DNA of 64,000 nucleotides, from positions 54,787-118,786 of the forward strand of contig NZ_JAMCCQ010000006.1 in the NCBI RefSeq assembly GCF_023370775.1, in the 5' to 3' direction. The notes under the pieces were generated by a model. That model was not told the DNA's origin. It saw only the letters and a list, made by a program, of their open reading frames with translations, and ran no database searches. The DNA is from Marivita sp. GX14005 (lineage in GTDB: Bacteria > Pseudomonadota > Alphaproteobacteria > Rhodobacterales > Rhodobacteraceae). Both the position numbers and the translations under genes were made by a program. Below are positions 60,923 through 64,000 of the stretch, in pieces. Position 1 is the stretch's first letter, and the number at the start of each line of letters is the position of its first letter.

Positions 60923-61990
60923 CTAAATCGCAATACTCCACATCCGAAACCGTCCCTGCCCCGTCACTTCACGGATTAGACCCTTCGCTTCCATCCAGGC
61001 GAGATTGCGTTGAGCGGTGGCGCGGCTAGCACCGATCCACATTTCGGCCATCGGGGCGGAAACGAGGGGCCATTCGGTCAGCAGGGCGCTCAGGACCGGC
61101 GGTGTCTTGCCTGAGAGCGTTGACATCTCTGCTTTGGCCTTCGCTGACCATGATTGGATATCGTCGAGGCGCCGCATCGCCATGTGGATAGCTGTCTGCA
61201 TCCCCTCGAGCCATTGTTTAAGGCGCTCTGCCGATGGCCCACTCGCGCGCAGGCCCCCTGCCCCGCCCATTGCCAACGGTGCGAAAATTGCCCCGTTTCC
61301 CTCGCTAGCCGCGATGCGCGCGGCCGTGACCGCTGCTTCCACCCGATCGCCCTGCTGCCCAAGGCCCGCAAGACTCCAGAGATGAAACCCCATGCAGGCG
61401 CGGGTGATCGGATGAAGATCGGCGGCCTGTTTCATCAAATCCAGCCAACCGCTCGCGCGATCGTCGAAGCGCTCGGCATTTTCATCGATGTTTTCAGGAT
61501 CGCGGCGGTCGAGGAAGGCTGCGATATCGACTATCGGGTCAGGACCGCCTGTCAGTCGCCGAACGGCCCATCCAATTCGCGCCAAGGCATTTGGGTCATC
61601 TTGTGCGCCTGACAGGCGCATAGAAATCCATAGCGCCAGACGATCCGGGCCTACGCGATCTCCTGCAAACCAGCTCAGGTCTGCCGCCTCGATCAGTGCC
61701 AACCTATGCAGCCAGCCTTTGGGCGCGCGAGCCAATCGGTCATCGAGCGCACCCAAGCGCCCGGCCACCCTTGCCAGAAGCGCAGCCTGATCCGCTTCGG
61801 CCCTTGCCCAGTCATCAATGAGGCCCTTTTCCGGCTGTCCCGCCCGAGGTCCGGGAGGCCGGTAATCCGGTTCCTCTTCGATCGGGCCCGGCAGATACCA
61901 GAGAACTTCTTCCGAAGCATCCTCATTCCCCTCTCCGATGTCGAGGGGTTCGTCGAAATCTTCAGGAATAATAGTCGATTGTGGCATCAT
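60923..61990 (-). CDS. RHE_PE00001/DUF1612-like HTH protein
   Basis: Three hundred and fifty-five residues. Middle region LGALDDRLARAPKGWLHRL and ADLSWFAGDRVGPDRL resembles the DUF1612-type proteins of rhizobial and rhodobacterial plasmids. The end is a winged HTH (EMWIGASRATAQRNLAWME). It probably acts in replicon maintenance or regulation. Family assignment by memory only. Confidence 0.55.
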   Translation of the reverse strand: MMPQSTIIPEDFDEPLDIGEGNEDASEEVLWYLPGPIEEEPDYRPPGPRAGQPEKGLIDDWARAEADQAALLARVAGRLGALDDRLARAPKGWLHRLALIEAADLSWFAGDRVGPDRLALWISMRLSGAQDDPNALARIGWAVRRLTGGPDPIVDIAAFLDRRDPENIDENAERFDDRASGWLDLMKQAADLHPITRACMGFHLWSLAGLGQQGDRVEAAVTAARIAASEGNGAIFAPLAMGGAGGLRASGPSAERLKQWLEGMQTAIHMAMRRLDDIQSWSAKAKAEMSTLSGKTPPVLSALLTEWPLVSAPMAEMWIGASRATAQRNLAWMEAKGLIREVTGQGRFRMWSIAI

Positions 61991-61991
61991 A

Positions 61992-62017
61992 TGTGCAAAA
62001 TACAGATTATTTGCACA
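61992..62017. promoter_or_regulatory. Inverted repeat at the HTH protein start
   Basis: TGTGCAAA and TTTGCACA, perfect 8-bp arms with a 10-bp spacer, directly beside the ATG at 61990. Probably this protein's own operator. Confidence 0.6.
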
Positions 62018-62122
62018 TTACCCAAGCTGTTTTGTGACCGTCGACAATGCTCTTTACACATTACGTGCGCGCGACTGCCGACGGAACCTTTCAGATCGCG
62101 ATCAATGCAAGGAAACTAGGGG

Positions 62123-62140
62123 ATTGTGCATCGGCACAAT
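62123..62140. promoter_or_regulatory. Second inverted repeat upstream of the recombinase
   Basis: ATTGTGC-ATCG-GCACAAT, perfect 7-bp arms, about 77 bp before the recombinase ATG. It shares TGTGC/GCACA with the repeat at 61992. Could be an operator or a res sub-site. Confidence 0.45.
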
Positions 62141-62216
62141 GAGAAAACACTTGCTTGCATTCGTTTGTAAACGGTCGTTTATTGCCGCTATATGAAACTG
62201 CAAAAAGACTGTTTTG

Positions 62217-63101
62217 ATGCCATTGATAGGCTATGCGCGCGTATCCACAGAGGATCAAACCCCCCTGCCCCAGTCGCAGGCCCTGAAATCTGCGGGTTGC
62301 GCCGAAATCTATGAAGAGCACGCCTCAGGCGGCAATCGCGCGCGGCCGGTGCTTGGGCGTGTGCTCGAACGCATCCAGAGTGGCGATACGCTGGTCGTCG
62401 TGAGGATCGACCGGCTTGCGCGGTCTCTGTCGCATCTGCTGGAAGTGATCGAGCGGCTGGAGGCTAGGGGTGCGTTCTTTCGCTCGATCCAGGACCCGAT
62501 CGACACTGGATCCCCGCAGGGCAAGTTCACGCTGCAGGTCTTGGGCGCTGCGGCCGAGTTCGAGCGCGCCCTGATCCGGGAGCGCACCAAGTCCGGCCTC
62601 GCCAGTGCGCGCACAAAGGGCCGCGTGGGCGGAAACCCTGGACTGCGGGCCAAAGACCCTGCCGCTCTTCGCAAGGTGCGGCTAGCGCGACAGGACGGCT
62701 ACATGGAGCGTCTGAACGAAACGGCACAAGATTGGGTGCCCCATGTGCGCCGGTTGCGCCCTGACTTGGCCTGGGAAGACGTGGTGCGCATCATCAACGG
62801 CCCCTTGCCCGAGGCGCGTCGCTGGACCCAAAGCCGTCTCTTGCGCGCCGTGAAGGCCTATGTCCGCGACGGCTTCCTGCCCGAGACAGTTTTGGCCCGC
62901 GCCGGCCGCCGCGAAACCGACGACCGCCTGCCCGCCATCGTCGCCGCCATCAAGGGCGCGGATCCCGGCATTACGCTCCAGGCGATCTGTGAACGGCTGG
63001 AATCAATGCGCGAACGCACACCACGTGGCCGAACGAGATGGCAGCCGTCGTCAGTCAAGATGCTGTTGGAGCGGGCGGAGAGGCTGGGGCTGCTTGAGTA
63101 G
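62217..63101 (+). CDS. Serine recombinase (resolvase/invertase family)
   Basis: Two hundred and ninety-four residues from the ATG at 62217. Catalytic Ser in IGYARVSTEDQ, then VVVRIDRLARSLSHLLEVIE and GAAAEFERALIRERTKSGL. A C-terminal extension of about 100 residues follows the usual resolvase length and ends in an HTH-like segment (TLQAICERLESM). It likely resolves replicon dimers or inverts a segment. Confidence 0.88.
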   Translation: MPLIGYARVSTEDQTPLPQSQALKSAGCAEIYEEHASGGNRARPVLGRVLERIQSGDTLVVVRIDRLARSLSHLLEVIERLEARGAFFRSIQDPIDTGSPQGKFTLQVLGAAAEFERALIRERTKSGLASARTKGRVGGNPGLRAKDPAALRKVRLARQDGYMERLNETAQDWVPHVRRLRPDLAWEDVVRIINGPLPEARRWTQSRLLRAVKAYVRDGFLPETVLARAGRRETDDRLPAIVAAIKGADPGITLQAICERLESMRERTPRGRTRWQPSSVKMLLERAERLGLLE

Positions 63102-63105
63102 CCTA

Positions 63106-63150
63106 ACAACCTTGCAAATCCTCCACTATAGGGAAGGATTACAAGGTTGT
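63106..63150. terminator. Bidirectional hairpin
   Basis: ACAACCTTGCAAATCC and GGATTACAAGGTTGT can pair imperfectly around an AT-containing loop, between the recombinase and toxin genes that converge here. Confidence 0.5.
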
Positions 63151-63179
63151 GGTCAGTTTCAGGCACAGAAGCCGTTCGC

Positions 63180-63575
63180 TCATGCAAAGGGGTTGACGAT
63201 GCGAAGCTGGCCTTCCACCAGCAGGCCATCTTGCATGTCCTCGCTCCACAGCGTGGTACACCCCGCAACCAAAGCGCTGGCCACGATCATCGCGTCGTAG
63301 ATCGAGAAGCCGTAGCGTTCCGCCAAAGCGCGGCCGACGTCATGGGTCTGCACGGTGAGATCTTCGACGGGACACAAGGCGCGCACGCCTTCGAGAAAGG
63401 CCGCTGCTTCCTCCCAACCGAGGCCAGCTTTGCGGCGGCAGTTCACCAGTGACTCGTTTAGAACCTGAACGCTGATCCGGGGCCCCTGCCCCAGGATGAC
63501 CTCGGCGCGATCGGCCTTTGGGCCGTCGTCGAGCAGGTAAAGAACGACATTCGTGTCCGCGAACTCAACGCTCAT
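63180..63575 (-). CDS. vapC: PIN-domain toxin (VapC-type)
   Basis: One hundred and thirty-one residues. PIN acidic residues in FADTNVVLYLLD, LNESLVNCRRK, IYDAMIVASALVAGC and LWSEDMQDG. A tRNA- or RNA-cleaving toxin, neutralised by the upstream antitoxin. It overlaps the antitoxin gene by 11 nt. Confidence 0.88.
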   Translation of the reverse strand: MSVEFADTNVVLYLLDDGPKADRAEVILGQGPRISVQVLNESLVNCRRKAGLGWEEAAAFLEGVRALCPVEDLTVQTHDVGRALAERYGFSIYDAMIVASALVAGCTTLWSEDMQDGLLVEGQLRIVNPFA

Positions 63576-63792
63576 GTGCGTCGTCGCGGCTCAGACGTTC
63601 TGCTGCGGACAACTTGCCCCGGAAGCGGCGCAGGCCGGTAAGTACCTCATCCGCACGAGCAAGGCGACGGACTCTGACCCGACCGTCGTCCTTGACCAGG
63701 TCGATCTGATCACCCTCCTTGAGACCAAGCTCTCGGACGAGCTCCGCGGGCAAACGGACGGCCAGCGAGTTACCCCATTTTGCGACCTGCAT
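63565..63792 (-). CDS. vapB: AbrB/MazE-type antitoxin
   Basis: Seventy-five residues from the ATG at 63792 with GGGAGG before it; a longer frame exists but lacks a start signal. SpoVT/AbrB fold: VAKWGNSLAVRLPAELVREL, GLKEGDQIDLV. The C-terminal part binds the toxin. The 9-bp palindrome upstream is its probable operator. Confidence 0.88.
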   Translation of the reverse strand: MQVAKWGNSLAVRLPAELVRELGLKEGDQIDLVKDDGRVRVRRLARADEVLTGLRRFRGKLSAAERLSRDDAHER

Positions 63793-63806
63793 CGTGACCT
63801 CCCATG

Positions 63807-63834
63807 CGGATATACGTCTTGTAATGTATATCCG
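63807..63834. promoter_or_regulatory. Antitoxin operator palindrome
   Basis: CGGATATAC and GTATATCCG, perfect 9-bp arms with a 10-bp spacer, 15 bp before the antitoxin ATG. AbrB-type antitoxins repress from such sites. Confidence 0.75.
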
Positions 63835-64000
63835 AAAGGTTCCTAAGACAAGCCTGCCGCAAACCCTAGCTACTCTTGTGCATGACGCAGCGACTGACAC
63901 CAAATCTAGAAAGAGCTTGCACGAATCTGATAGCTCGGGCAATAGTCTCGATAAATAACGCGCGATCACATAAAAAACGCGCCCACGAATCGAGGCAGAG

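Noticed and set aside
63835..64000. Right end of the window
   Set aside because: No ORF, hairpin or repeat that I could support.

Overview
The window is about 63% GC and reads as an alphaproteobacterial accessory replicon or genomic island, most likely from the Rhodobacterales (Roseobacter/Rhodobacteraceae). The grounds are the style of the VirB conjugation genes, the Rieske, ccm and cytochrome sequences, and the many short rhodobacterial-type lipoproteins. This placement comes from protein character, not from a search. No rRNA, tRNA, CRISPR array or intact insertion sequence was seen.

Layout. (1) 1-7130: part of a conjugative type IV secretion operon on the minus strand (a transglycosylase in the virB5 position, a small lipoprotein, virB4, virB3, virB2, a VirB1-like transglycosylase). 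It is followed by secreted proteins of unknown function and an XRE regulator. (2) 7260-28230: a zinc/cadmium/lead-type block built around a ZntR/PbrR-like MerR regulator at 9998, with CDF pumps, ZntA, and a long plus-strand operon (sco, dsbB, dsbA, PCuAC, sco, M23 peptidase, DUF411, ZIP, lspA, lnt). Next come MntR, an L,D-transpeptidase, CcdA and a copper P-type ATPase. (3) 28300-45500: the main copper block: lgt, DUF302, a Met-rich EF-hand protein, two multicopper oxidases, three more L,D-transpeptidases, dsbB and dsbA, DUF305, glutaredoxin-MauE, cueR, copA, copZ and four c-type cytochromes. (4) 45500-55750: a DsbD/ScsB protein, ccmI-ccmH-ccmG-ccmF, a SHOCT membrane protein, and the two-component pair that shares their operon. 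(5) 55750-60900: a channel-like protein, a CueR-type operon (membrane protein, VTT protein, CDF pump, DUF411), a Crp/Fnr regulator and an extra Rieske protein. (6) 60900-64000: replicon-maintenance genes (HTH protein, serine recombinase, VapBC-type toxin-antitoxin).

How it works together. Three regulatory sequence classes can be read directly. MerR palindromes with -35 TTGAA(G/C) and a 19-bp spacer sit before the CDF operon, the sco-lnt operon, zntA and one L,D-transpeptidase. CueR-like sites with -35 TTGACC sit before both copper ATPases and several other operons. A 7-bp direct repeat with a 10-bp period (TGTATCC type) sits before the response-regulator/ccm operon, the eight-gene cytochrome/oxidase operon, dsbB and the rhodanese gene.

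The most interesting pattern is that, besides metal pumps and oxidases, the island carries extra copies of envelope enzymes reported elsewhere as copper-sensitive or containing exposed thiols or iron-sulfur clusters: cytochrome c maturation (ccmFGHI), four L,D-transpeptidases, the lipoprotein pathway (lgt, lspA, lnt), Dsb proteins and a Rieske subunit. I infer a backup set for the poisoned envelope functions, working alongside detoxification. Two genes look damaged: lnt by a one-base frameshift, and a SpoIIAA-like gene by an in-frame amber codon.
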